A stretch of DNA of 64,000 nucleotides, taken from contig NZ_FMKA01000018.1 of the NCBI RefSeq assembly GCF_900096945.1, positions 17,131-81,130 on the forward strand, given 5' to 3'. Each line of letters starts with the position of its first letter. The stretch's first letter is position 1. Below the pieces are notes generated by a model, which worked only from the letters and a program-made list of their open reading frames with translations, did not search any database and was not told the DNA's origin. This document shows, piece by piece, positions 34,657-43,900 of this stretch. The stretch comes from Anaerobium acetethylicum. GTDB taxonomy: Bacteria > Bacillota > Clostridia > Lachnospirales > Lachnospiraceae. The position numbers and the translations under genes were made by a program.

Positions 34657-36144
34657 ATGAAAATAGAAATGCAGAAGATTTGCAAGTCATTTGGGCAGAA
34701 CCAGGTGCTTAAGGATGCCGGTTTTCAGCTGGGGGATGGCGAAGTACATGCCCTCATGGGTGAGAATGGTGCCGGTAAATCCACATTAATGAAGATACTG
34801 ACCGGCGTGTATACCAGAGATTCCGGAACCGTCATCGTTGACGGAAAGGAAGTTGTCTATAAGAATCCACAGGAAGCGGAGAAGGCAGGAATCGTATTTA
34901 TCCACCAGGAACTGAATGTGCTTTTTGACCTGACAGTGGAAGAAAATCTGTTTCTTGGAAAGGAACTGACCATGTTCCCTGGAATCTGCAACCGTAAAGC
35001 CATGCGGAAGAAGGCAGAAGAGACCCTTCAGATGCTGGGCGTAAAGATACCGGCCAACAAGGTGATGTCGGAGCTTTCAGTCGGCCAGCAGCAGATGATA
35101 GAAATCTGCAAGGCGCTCATGGTCGAGGCGAAGGTAATCATCATGGATGAACCGACCGCGGCCCTGACCCAGAGCGAGACGAAAGTACTATTTGAAGTAA
35201 TCCACAATCTCCGCAAGCGGGGCGTGTCTATCGTGTACATTTCCCACCGTATGGAAGAAATCTTCGAATTGTGCGACCGCATTACCGTTCTCAGGGATGG
35301 CAGCTACGTCGGAACGAAGGACATTGCGAAAACGGATATGAATGAAATCGTCAAAATGATGATTGGCCGCGAAATAGGAGAGCGCTATCCGACTCGTGAT
35401 TTTGCTATCGGAAAAGAAATCTTTCGGGTGGAAGGCCTTACGAAGAAAGGCGTATTTGAAAATGTCAGCTTCTCCGTGCATGCAGGCGAGGTGCTTGGCG
35501 TCTCGGGCCTGATGGGAGCGGGGCGTACCGAAATCATGCAGGCGATCTTCGGAAACCTGCCATACGAGGAAGGCAGCCTCTATATAGAAGATCAGAAATG
35601 CCAGATCCGCAATCCGGAGCAGGCAATCGATCTTGGAATCGGATTCATTACCGAGGACCGCAAGAGCGAGGGACTCATGCTGGAGGAGACCATCCAGAAG
35701 AACATCGCACTTGCTAACCTTGACAGCATATCCAACGGGTTCGGCGTGCTGAATGGCAAGGCGGAAGATGATCTGATTGCAAAAGCAATCCAGGAGCTTC
35801 ACATCCGGTGTACCGGCCCGCAGCACGAATGCAATAACCTGAGCGGCGGCAACCAGCAGAAGGTCGTCATCGCAAAATGGATCTATACGAGCCCAAAAAT
35901 CCTGATTTTTGATGAACCGACAAGGGGCGTCGATATCGGGGCCAAGAAAGAGATCTACAACATCATCAACGAGCTGGCGGAAAAGGGAGTTGCCATTATC
36001 ATGGTTTCCTCCGAACTGCCGGAAGTGTTGGGCATGAGCGACCGGATTATGGTAGTCCGCGAGGGAAAGGTTCGTGGAATCATTTCCAGGGAAGAAGCAG
36101 ATCAGGAAAAAACGATGACTTTAGCAACAGGGGGAAATATATGA
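34657..36144 (+). CDS. rbsA: Ribose ABC transporter double ATPase
   Basis: 495 residues with two ABC domains. Domain 1: Walker A GENGAGKST (near 35), signature LSVGQQQM, Walker B VIIMDEPTAAL. Domain 2: degenerate Walker A replaced by GLMGAGRTE (near 287), signature NLSGGNQQKVVIAKW, Walker B ILIFDEPTRGVD. This is the RbsA/MglA layout. It appears intact, yet the permease and binding protein genes that should follow are collapsed into one fusion remnant, so the ATPase has no local partner. Confidence 0.9.
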   Translation: MKIEMQKICKSFGQNQVLKDAGFQLGDGEVHALMGENGAGKSTLMKILTGVYTRDSGTVIVDGKEVVYKNPQEAEKAGIVFIHQELNVLFDLTVEENLFLGKELTMFPGICNRKAMRKKAEETLQMLGVKIPANKVMSELSVGQQQMIEICKALMVEAKVIIMDEPTAALTQSETKVLFEVIHNLRKRGVSIVYISHRMEEIFELCDRITVLRDGSYVGTKDIAKTDMNEIVKMMIGREIGERYPTRDFAIGKEIFRVEGLTKKGVFENVSFSVHAGEVLGVSGLMGAGRTEIMQAIFGNLPYEEGSLYIEDQKCQIRNPEQAIDLGIGFITEDRKSEGLMLEETIQKNIALANLDSISNGFGVLNGKAEDDLIAKAIQELHIRCTGPQHECNNLSGGNQQKVVIAKWIYTSPKILIFDEPTRGVDIGAKKEIYNIINELAEKGVAIIMVSSELPEVLGMSDRIMVVREGKVRGIISREEADQEKTMTLATGGNI

Positions 36145-36608
36145 TGAATGAAAAGAAAAATAAATTAGTATATTATGCACAGGATTTTGGGGCACTGATT
36201 GCCCTTGCCCTGCTGATCATCGGAATCAGCATTGTGAGTCCGGAATTCAGAACGGTAGACAACTTCTTCTCGCTTCTGCGCCAGTCCTCCATCAATGGGC
36301 TTATTGCCTTCGGAATGACCTTTGTCATCCTGACCGATGCCATCGACCTGTCAGTAGGTTCAGTGCTGGCACTGTCGACCGCTCTCTGCGCAGGAATGAT
36401 TACTGCAGGAGTTCCTGTCGGCCTGGCAATGCTGCTTTCACTGGTTATCGGCGCACTCCTCGGTCTTGTGAGCGGCCTTCTTGTAACGAAGGGAAGACTG
36501 CAGCCAGAGCTTATGGGACAGACTGCTATCGAAGTAGCGAAGAAACTTCTTGCCGGTGAGACTGTAGAAAAATCTATCCCGGTTGAAGTTGAACTGATTA
36601 CAAAATAA
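36141..36608 (+). pseudogene. In-frame deletion fusion of rbsC (permease) and rbsB (binding protein)
   Basis: The 155-residue frame begins as ribose permease RbsC (membrane segments ALIALALLIIGISIV and NGLIAFGMTFVILTDAIDLSVG, then GLVSGLLVTKGRLQ) and, from about residue 121, switches to the last 35 residues of the ribose-binding protein RbsB (QPELMGQTAIEVAKKLLAGE to the Lys end). The join is at CTGCAG (36498-36503). About two thirds of the permease, and all of RbsB except its tail, are missing, so roughly 1.5-2 kb has been lost. The product cannot transport ribose. It overlaps rbsA by ATGA, as an intact rbsC would. Confidence 0.85.
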
Positions 36609-36671
36609 TAGCCGGACGGATTGGAAGATAGCAATGGTTGGATTGCGATTGTGAAAATCATCGGTTAATCA

Positions 36672-36728
36672 AGAATCCCCTCCCTATTGAGAGTTTTCAT
36701 ACTCTCAACAGGGAGGGGATTCTTCTTT
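36672..36728 (+). terminator. Terminator of the ribose operon
   Basis: GAATCCCCTCCCT(A)TTGAGAGT pairs with ACTCTCAA(C)AGGGAGGGGATTC around TTTTCAT, followed by TTCTTTTTT. A very stable stem, 60 bp after the fusion gene, as expected for the original operon end. Confidence 0.9.
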
Positions 36729-36755
36729 TTTATGTTCACTGTCTCTGGAGTGCGG

Positions 36756-36770
36756 ACAGTACCTGGTACC
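36756..36770. repeat. Half copy of the GGTACC palindrome
   Basis: ACAGTACCTGGTACC matches the right arm of copies 1-4; the left arm has degenerated to GTTCACTGTC upstream. It abuts the 3' end of the minus-strand gene at 36775. Confidence 0.6.
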
Positions 36771-36774
36771 GTTT

Positions 36775-37206
36775 TCACTGCTTATTCCGGAACATCACAT
36801 ATTCATGTCCGTAATTCCCCCACATGGTGCAGGGGGGATCCTTTGTAAAATAGAAGGTGGAAAACAGCATCTCCGTATAGTTGAGCTTGATGATGATGCC
36901 GAGCAGCATCTCGTCAAGGTGGAAGATGAACTGGCTTTTGTCTGTCGGCGCGTTGACGTTCAGATATTGCACCTCCCGGCTGAAGAGGATCGAGTCGGCC
37001 TTTTTCTTTCCTTCCGAATCCAGCTGGTAGTAGTAGAAATCGACGAACGTGTTCTCGTCCCCGTTGTACATCCACAAGCCCTTCAGAGTCTCGTAGGCCT
37101 CTTCCTCGTTTAGTTTTACGACATGGAAGTCGTACTCATCAAGTCCTGTCTGTATCTTTTCGAAATAAATTGCGCCTGCTTCCTTAAGCTGATCAACCGT
37201 AATCAT
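36775..37206 (-). CDS. Hypothetical protein, 143 residues
   Basis: I do not recognise this protein. It is a soluble, acidic 143-residue chain without signal peptide or membrane segments, starting MITVDQLKEAGAIYFEKIQT and rich in aromatic residues (FVDFYYYQLD near 55, MLFSTFYFTKDPPCTMWGNY near the end). ATG 37206 is preceded by GGAGGTGG at good spacing, so it is probably expressed; upstream in-frame ATG 37257 lacks an RBS. It lies convergent to the truncated ribose operon and divergent from the Wadjet genes. A role as an accessory to Wadjet is not supported by anything seen. Confidence 0.6.
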   Translation of the reverse strand: MITVDQLKEAGAIYFEKIQTGLDEYDFHVVKLNEEEAYETLKGLWMYNGDENTFVDFYYYQLDSEGKKKADSILFSREVQYLNVNAPTDKSQFIFHLDEMLLGIIIKLNYTEMLFSTFYFTKDPPCTMWGNYGHEYVMFRNKQ

Positions 37207-37279
37207 AAATCCACCTCCGATAATCCAAAGCCTGTGCTGTGCCGGGCCTGTTTCCATTGTGAATGTGCATGAAGCGATG

Positions 37280-37313
37280 GTAACTATTCAGGACTACGTC
37301 CTTCATAGTCATG
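37280..37313. repeat. MITE end fragment, copy D (inverted)
   Basis: GTAACTATTCAGGACTACGT and the following CCTTCATAGTCATG are the reverse complement of the right end of copies A and B. Only this about 34-bp end is present. It lies in the 363-bp gap upstream of the Wadjet operon; apart from it and the promoter at 37467, that gap shows nothing. Confidence 0.7.
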
Positions 37314-37466
37314 ATATTCTTCTGCAGAAAGAATGCAGCATTCAGCCGGCAGGGCTCAATGGCCGCAAAAAAATATCCGTTAGGTCAATTATACGCTCAA
37401 TCATCAGATTTGTCATTTTTTGTTCCAATTCGATAATAAAATTTTGGGAATAAAATTCGAAAAGGC

Positions 37467-37495
37467 TTGGAATTGAAGGGGTTTTTGGATACAAT
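37467..37495 (+). promoter_or_regulatory. Promoter of the Wadjet operon
   Basis: TTGGAA (37467-37472) and TACAAT (37490-37495) with a 17-bp spacer, 75 bp before the first gene. No palindromic operator is evident, which fits low constitutive expression. Confidence 0.5.
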
Positions 37496-37569
37496 CTTAA
37501 GTAGAAAAAATTTAATTATTTAAAAAAGTTAAAATCATAAATCCAGAACACATAGAAAGAAGGTGCACC

Positions 37570-38601
37570 ATGCCAAAAGAATTCCCGGTTTCCCGGAAAA
37601 GAATAACCCTGGAAGAGATCAAGGCTCACTATAAAATCGGGGAATACAGAGATCTCGTTGCATGCGTCATGGAGCTCATTGAGGGAAACAGGATAAAGCC
37701 GGTGCAGGCCTCGAAAACAAATGGGAAAAGTCCGGCGCTTTACAATGCCTATCATATCATCAGGGAACAGAAGGACTACAGCCAGTATGAGGAAGAACTG
37801 AAGTTCCAGCTGTCGCCTATGCTTGACAACGAATACTATCTGAAGAACCTGGAAAAGTACCTGGCAGACAGGGAAAAAGTGCTGCAGCTGAGCAGATATC
37901 TGACTGAACATAAGGACAGGATGGAAAAGCAGATTTCCATGAATGAAAGAAGCTGCGAGATATGGGGCAGGGAAAAGTATCTGACGAAAGAAGGAGGCAT
38001 TTCCCTCTTGAAGAACCTGAAGTTTGAGCTGGAGAAGCTGGGCGTATACGAGACGATTGAACCCATTGCCTACTATTCCCGCCATAAGGACTGTCCCCAG
38101 AACATCCTCATAATCGAGAACAAGGATACTTTCTACAGCATGAGGCGGCATCTTCTGGAAGGACATGAACGGATACTGGGAACGGAAATAGGAACCCTGA
38201 TCTACGGGGGAGGAAAAGGCATCAGCAGGGCAATGAAGGATCTGGATAAATGCGTGGAACCTTATATCTATAATCCCCAAAACAGGATGCTGTATTTCGG
38301 CGACCTGGATTATGAGGGGATTATCATATATGAGACCCTGTTCAGGGAATTCGGAAGCACATACAGGCTGGAGCCTTTTAAAAGAGCCTACGAGGCGATG
38401 ATGGAAAAGGCTGGAAGGCTTTCGTCACTTCCGGACACGAAAAAAGGGCAGAACAGGAATATCGGCAGGATTTTTCTGGGCTGCTTCGGCGCAGATATGG
38501 GCAGAAGGATGGAAACCCTTCTGCAGGGCGGAACATATATAGCCCAGGAAATATTGAATATTATGGACTTTGATCAGGCAGGAGAAGAAGATGGACTTTG
38601 A
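37570..38601 (+). CDS. jetD: Wadjet system protein JetD (TOPRIM nuclease)
   Basis: 343 residues. The C-terminal half is a TOPRIM-type fold: NILIIENKDTFYSMRRHL (Glu near 181) and YFGDLDYEGIIIYETLF (the DxD pair near 241-243) are the metal-binding motifs of the DUF2220/JetD family. JetD is the nuclease subunit that cleaves closed circular plasmid DNA once the JetABC condensin has extruded it. The N-terminal part (1-170) is a helical arm domain. It is the first gene here and overlaps jetA by 11 bp. Confidence 0.85.
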   Translation: MPKEFPVSRKRITLEEIKAHYKIGEYRDLVACVMELIEGNRIKPVQASKTNGKSPALYNAYHIIREQKDYSQYEEELKFQLSPMLDNEYYLKNLEKYLADREKVLQLSRYLTEHKDRMEKQISMNERSCEIWGREKYLTKEGGISLLKNLKFELEKLGVYETIEPIAYYSRHKDCPQNILIIENKDTFYSMRRHLLEGHERILGTEIGTLIYGGGKGISRAMKDLDKCVEPYIYNPQNRMLYFGDLDYEGIIIYETLFREFGSTYRLEPFKRAYEAMMEKAGRLSSLPDTKKGQNRNIGRIFLGCFGADMGRRMETLLQGGTYIAQEILNIMDFDQAGEEDGL

Positions 38602-40204
38602 ATTTTTAAATCATTTTTCCAGGAGGATGAAAAGTGTCGGCATGTATGCGGTGCTGATGAAGAACAGCATGCAGAAGACCACCTGGAAGACCTACGGAAT
38701 CGATAAGGCAGACAGTCAGATCAATCTGATATTTGCCGTGCTTTTGTATATCATGGAGCAGTCCCTGAAGGATGAGCCATGCACCATGGATGATATCGGC
38801 AGCTATATAGACAGCCTGAATACCAGGTTTTTCAAGCTGGGATTGTCCTATGAAATGAGCAGGAAGCTGGGAGAGTTCATCGTCAATGTCATACTCTGCG
38901 ATGAAGGCCGGGCCATGTATTTTGACTGCTACGATTTTGACGAAAAGGCATACAGGATCCAGAATATCAGCTATGTGGCGAATAAGGTCATCTATCTGGA
39001 ATCTGAGGTCAGGAGGACCTCCTATTACCTTACCGATGACGGCTACAATCTTCTGCTGGGGACCCTGGAGATTGAAAACAACATGAAGATCACCATTCAC
39101 GAGATGATATTCAAGATGCATCTTGAGAGGGCGGCCTATGACAAGGCTGTTGACGACATTAAGAACATATTCAATCTGCTCAGGATCCAGTTTCAGAAGA
39201 TGCAGGAGGCCATGCGGAAAATCAGAAAGAATGCGCTGAGCTATTCCGTCAATGATTACAGGGAAATTATGGAGGAGAATCTGGAAATCATCGCAGACAC
39301 CAAGAAGAAGTTCGATTATTACAGGGAGCTTGTCAAAGTCAGGGTAAAGGAACTTGAGGAAGAGAATATCAATGTGAAGAAGCTGGATCAGAAGGGCGAG
39401 GAGAGCCTGAAGAATCTGAAGATCATTGAAGCCTACCTGACACGGACCATAGAGGAGCATCAGAAGATACTGAATGCCCATTTTGACCTGAAATCTCTTT
39501 ATACGAAGGAACTTGAACAGCTTTCCCAGATGATATTAATCAAGCGGTTCAACATCAGAACGGATTTTTACGACAAGATCATGGAGGATGCGGAACATCT
39601 GAAAGAGCTTGACTGCTTTTTCAGGCCCCTCTTTAACAGGCCGCCGGAGAAGATGTACAACGTGAACAAGTCATTTGAAATCCAGAGGCCTGTCAGGCGG
39701 AAAGAAGATGCGGAAGCAGATGTGGTCATGGAAATAGATGACGATCTCTGGCAGGAAGAGCAGGAGCGCATCTATCAGGAACGGATGAAGAAGTACAATG
39801 GCTGCCTGAAGGTGATACTCAGATATGCCTCGGGAAAAGACGGGATTTCCCTGTCTGAACTGAAGGAGGCGGCTTCTGAGGAACTGGATGAGCTGATCCC
39901 CACTGTGGAAATATTCCGGGAAGTCGTCGTGGAGCTTCTGAAAAGCAGGACGATCAATCTGGACGAGCTCAGAAAGGAAAGAAGCGAATACCTGGCCCAG
40001 ACAGGGCTTGAATTCCAGATCAATGAAGCGGTCTTAAGCCTTGTGGAGGAGAATGAGGAATTTCAGGATATCCATGGGCTTGAGACAACGAGAATAGAAA
40101 ACGGAAAAGCAGTCATATTCGAGAATCTGGAAAGTGAATCTGGCAGGGTGAGACGGGTGAAATGTTCCGACATCCTGTTTTTGACAGTGAAAAAATTTTT
40201 TTAA
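38591..40204 (+). CDS. jetA: Wadjet system protein JetA (MukF-like kleisin)
   Basis: 537 residues, mainly helical with long coiled-coil stretches (VRVKELEEENINVKKLDQKG, near 255), as in the kleisin subunit of MukBEF-type SMC complexes. The start FEFLNHFSRRMKSVGMYAVL fits the JetA family seen in clostridial Wadjet operons. ATG 38591 with GGAGAAG overlaps jetD; the frame's earlier start has no RBS. It should bridge the JetC heads and bind JetB dimers. Confidence 0.8.
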   Translation: MDFEFLNHFSRRMKSVGMYAVLMKNSMQKTTWKTYGIDKADSQINLIFAVLLYIMEQSLKDEPCTMDDIGSYIDSLNTRFFKLGLSYEMSRKLGEFIVNVILCDEGRAMYFDCYDFDEKAYRIQNISYVANKVIYLESEVRRTSYYLTDDGYNLLLGTLEIENNMKITIHEMIFKMHLERAAYDKAVDDIKNIFNLLRIQFQKMQEAMRKIRKNALSYSVNDYREIMEENLEIIADTKKKFDYYRELVKVRVKELEEENINVKKLDQKGEESLKNLKIIEAYLTRTIEEHQKILNAHFDLKSLYTKELEQLSQMILIKRFNIRTDFYDKIMEDAEHLKELDCFFRPLFNRPPEKMYNVNKSFEIQRPVRRKEDAEADVVMEIDDDLWQEEQERIYQERMKKYNGCLKVILRYASGKDGISLSELKEAASEELDELIPTVEIFREVVVELLKSRTINLDELRKERSEYLAQTGLEFQINEAVLSLVEENEEFQDIHGLETTRIENGKAVIFENLESESGRVRRVKCSDILFLTVKKFF

Positions 40205-40222
40205 CAGCGAAAGGAGAGCCTC

Positions 40223-40939
40223 ATGGGCTATGAAATAGAAGAGATCAGGCAGAGCCAGAATATATTCTACTATCTGCTGAAAAACAGGGAACTGAAGGAA
40301 GACGACGAAAGGCTTCTGTATAAGGCCTACGTGGAAAATGAGAAGGTCATGAACCTTGTAAAAAGCCAGGCTGAGGCTGCGGAATGCGATATCGAGCGTT
40401 ACGGAAGCGTCATATATATCATGCCGAAGGAGGAGAATAGCTTTCTCGGCTATTCGAAATACCAGCTGAAGGCGGTCCTCTGCAAATCGAATGCTACGGA
40501 TAAGGACTATTACCTGTCCCAGTTCGTGATTCTGACATTGCTGGTAGAATTTTATGACGGTCAGGGAAGCAGCAGCAAATCCAGGGATTATATCAAGACC
40601 GGGGAGCTGCAGAACATCATATCGGAACGCCTGCGGGAAGGCAGCGAATCGGCAGGTGAAGAGGGGGAGAAGAGCGGGCTTGCATTTTCAAACATGCTGG
40701 AAGCCTACGAGGCCCTCAGAAGCGACGAAGGCTCAAAGGCCAAGACCACGAAGGAGGGATTCCTGTATACGATACTAAATTTCCTGCAGAAGGAAGGGCT
40801 GATCGTATTCATAGAAGAGGATGAGATGATCCAGACCACACCGAAACTGGACAGCTTCATGGACTGGAATCTTCTCAACAGAAGCAATTACGACCGCGTA
40901 AGAAAGGTACTGGGGGTGGAAAATAATGAGCAGGATTAA
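40223..40939 (+). CDS. jetB: Wadjet system protein JetB (MukE-like)
   Basis: 238 residues with winged-helix-like halves, the kleisin-associated (KITE/MukE) subunit of the complex. It is recognised by size and by strict position between JetA and JetC: RBS AAAGGAGAGCC 18 bp after jetA and a 14-bp overlap with jetC. Segments such as YYLSQFVILTLLVEFYDGQG (near 95) are typical of these small subunits, but sequence alone is weakly diagnostic. Confidence 0.75.
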   Translation: MGYEIEEIRQSQNIFYYLLKNRELKEDDERLLYKAYVENEKVMNLVKSQAEAAECDIERYGSVIYIMPKEENSFLGYSKYQLKAVLCKSNATDKDYYLSQFVILTLLVEFYDGQGSSSKSRDYIKTGELQNIISERLREGSESAGEEGEKSGLAFSNMLEAYEALRSDEGSKAKTTKEGFLYTILNFLQKEGLIVFIEEDEMIQTTPKLDSFMDWNLLNRSNYDRVRKVLGVENNEQD

Positions 40940-43900
40940 TTCGTTGAGAATCATCAACCTCAATTACAACAACAATTCGATGCATATTGACGATGAGACA
41001 TTCCGGTTTGACGGGCAAAGCACCCTCATGTCCCTGAGAAACGGCGGCGGGAAATCTGTCCTTGTACAGATGATGATTGCCCCTTTCGTCCATAAAAGCT
41101 ACCGGAATACGAAAGACAGGCCATTTGCGACTTTTTTCACGACAAACAGGCCGACTTTTATCATGGTGGAGTGGGAGCTTGACGGGAAAGCGGGATATGT
41201 CCTTACCGGCATGATGGTCAGAAAAAGCCAGGGAGGCAGCGAGGCGGAGGAGAAGGAAGACCTGGAAATGATCAACTTTGTCAGCGAATACAGGGAAAAA
41301 TCCAGGTGTGATATCAACAATCTGGCTGTGATCGAAAAAACGGAAGGAGAGAAGAAGCTGAAGGGCTTCGGATACTGCAGACAGCTTTTTGAAACCCTGA
41401 AGAAGGATCCAGGGGTGGATTTCAATTATTTCGACATGAACAACTCCCAGCAGTCAAAACGGTATTTTGAGAAGCTGAAGGAATTCCAGATCGACAGCAG
41501 GGAATGGGAGACCATCATCAAGAAGGTAAATTTGAAGGAATCCGGCCTGTCCGATCTTTTCTCCGAGGCGAAGGATGAAAAAGGCCTGATCGAGAAATGG
41601 TTCATGGAAGCCGTCGAAAATAAACTGAACAGGGAGAAACGCCCGATCAAAGAATTTGAAAAGCTGCTGATCAATTATATCAGGCAGTACCGGGAGAACC
41701 AGTCGAAAATCCAGAGGAAGGCCATCATCGCCAGATTCAGCGAGGAAGCGGCCGGCATCAGCAGAAAGGTGGATGATTACAAGGCGGCCTCAGATAAACA
41801 GGCATCCTATGAAAACACAATCGCAAACCTGATTCCTTCTTATGAGGAACTGAAAATCCGGGCAGAACTGGAACATACAGAGATAGAAGCCCGAATTGCA
41901 GAAATCGATAAAGCCATCGCCAGAACAGAATATGAGGAGATTTCACTGGGAATCTATAAGCTCCGGGATGAAAAGCACCTTTTCAGCGAAGACAGGGAAA
42001 ACGTAAACATCCTGTGGAAAAAGGCGGAAGAAGATGCTGCCTCTGTTGAAAAGAAAATACATGTCATGGAATGTGCCGGATACTACAGGGATTACCAGGA
42101 GGCTTCAAGAGAGCTCCAGCTCCTGGAAAACCGTCTGGAGATTGCAAAGGAGGAAGAGACCGAACTGGAGCCGGAGCGCCGCATGATCGGATACAACCTG
42201 AGATGCCGGTACGAGGCCCAAAGGGACGAACTGTCACAGAAGATAGAGGACCTGGGTAAACAGATCGACAGGGATCGTGAAGAACATACAAGAATAAAAG
42301 CTGAAAAAGACGGGCTGGAGCAGGAAAACAACCGCCGCAACAGGGAAACGGGTACTTTGGAAGCCAGGATTCAGGAATATGACGCTGCAGAGCAGGCCTA
42401 TAACCAGAGATTTGGAGAAACACTTCAGAGGAATATTCTGGGAAATTATGAACCGGCCGCGCTGGAGCTGAAAAAGAAATCCTATGCGGAAGGGCTGAAG
42501 CAGGAAGAACGGAAGGCGGCAGAATCCAGGAGACAGAAGGAAGTCCTGAATGAACAGGCAAAGAGGCTGGGACGGCAGCTGGAAGAGCTGAACGGGCAGT
42601 ATATTCTGTGCGGCGAGGATGAAAAAAATCTTGAAAAAGAGATTTTGGAATTTGAATGCGAACTGGATGAAAGAAGAAACATCGTCAAATATGTGAATCT
42701 CACAGAGGATGATATTTTTGACAGGGTAAAAATAACCGAAGCCTGCAACAGGAAGCTCCATGAAATAGGAGATGCCAAGAGGGTCCTGGAGAGGGAACAC
42801 GACAGGCTGGAAAAGGAATTAAACAGGCTCAGGCAGGGAACTGTCATGGAACTTCCGAAGGATTTCAAGGAGTTTCTGGAAGCAGCAGGCATCCATTATG
42901 TCTACGGCATGGAGTGGCTTAGAAAAAACGGGAAAACGGCAGCAGAGAACGAGGCCCTCGTGGACAACAATCCGTTTATTCCCTATGCAATCATAATTGG
43001 AAGCGGAGATCTGGAAAAGCTTCAAAAAGAAAATACGGATATCTATACTTCATTTCCGATTCCCATAATCAGACGGGAAGATCTTGGAAAACTATACGAC
43101 AGGAGCCAGGATTTTCTCGAAGGAACAGAGAAGGTCAGCTTCTTTGTCCTGTTCAATAAGAACCTGTTGGATCCTGAAAAACTGGCAGATCTCCTTGCCT
43201 CAGGGGAGGCAGGACTGCTCCGGAAGGCAGAGCAGATAGAGGTAAAGAGAACAGAACAGGATCTTTACCTTGAAAAAAGGGAACGGACAAAGAATCACAG
43301 GGTGGAAGCGGGCCTTTATGAAGCTGCCCGAAGAAATCTGGAGAAAGCATCTGCGCTAAAAAAAGAGCTGGAAGGAAAGATTGACAGGACAAAGGACGAG
43401 CAGGGAAAAAACAGTTCAGAATTAACCAGGTTTGCAGATGAAATTCCGAAACTGGACAGCCTGATTTCAAAGATAAAGGATCAAACAGGGGAATTCGAAA
43501 AACTCTGCAGCAGATATGAGGATTATCTGGTTCACAGAAAGGACCTGCAGAAGAACAAGGAACGGCTGCAGGAGATAAAAGGGCTGATGCTGGAAGCAGA
43601 TCAGCAGATGACTGCCATCAGCACCCGGATCAGCGACAGCGGCCAGGAGCGGTTCAAAAAGAATGAAGCAATGACAGCTGTATCCACAAAGCTGGCTGCC
43701 TATTCTGCCTATCAGGAAGGTGAAACCAGCACGAGGGATACGGAGGATCTGGAAGCCAGGTATAAGGCAGTCACAGAGCAGATGTCCGGCAGCATCCAGT
43801 CCCTTGAGGAGCAACTGAAGGGAGCCCGGAAAAGATACGGCAAGTCGGAAAAACAGCTGATCGACAAAGCGAATAAATATGGCATCGGGCAGCAGGAATA

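Noticed and set aside
38606..39481. Long minus-strand open frame (291 codons) opposite jetA
   Set aside because: Antisense shadow of a coding sequence with coiled-coil codon bias; no RBS or family features.
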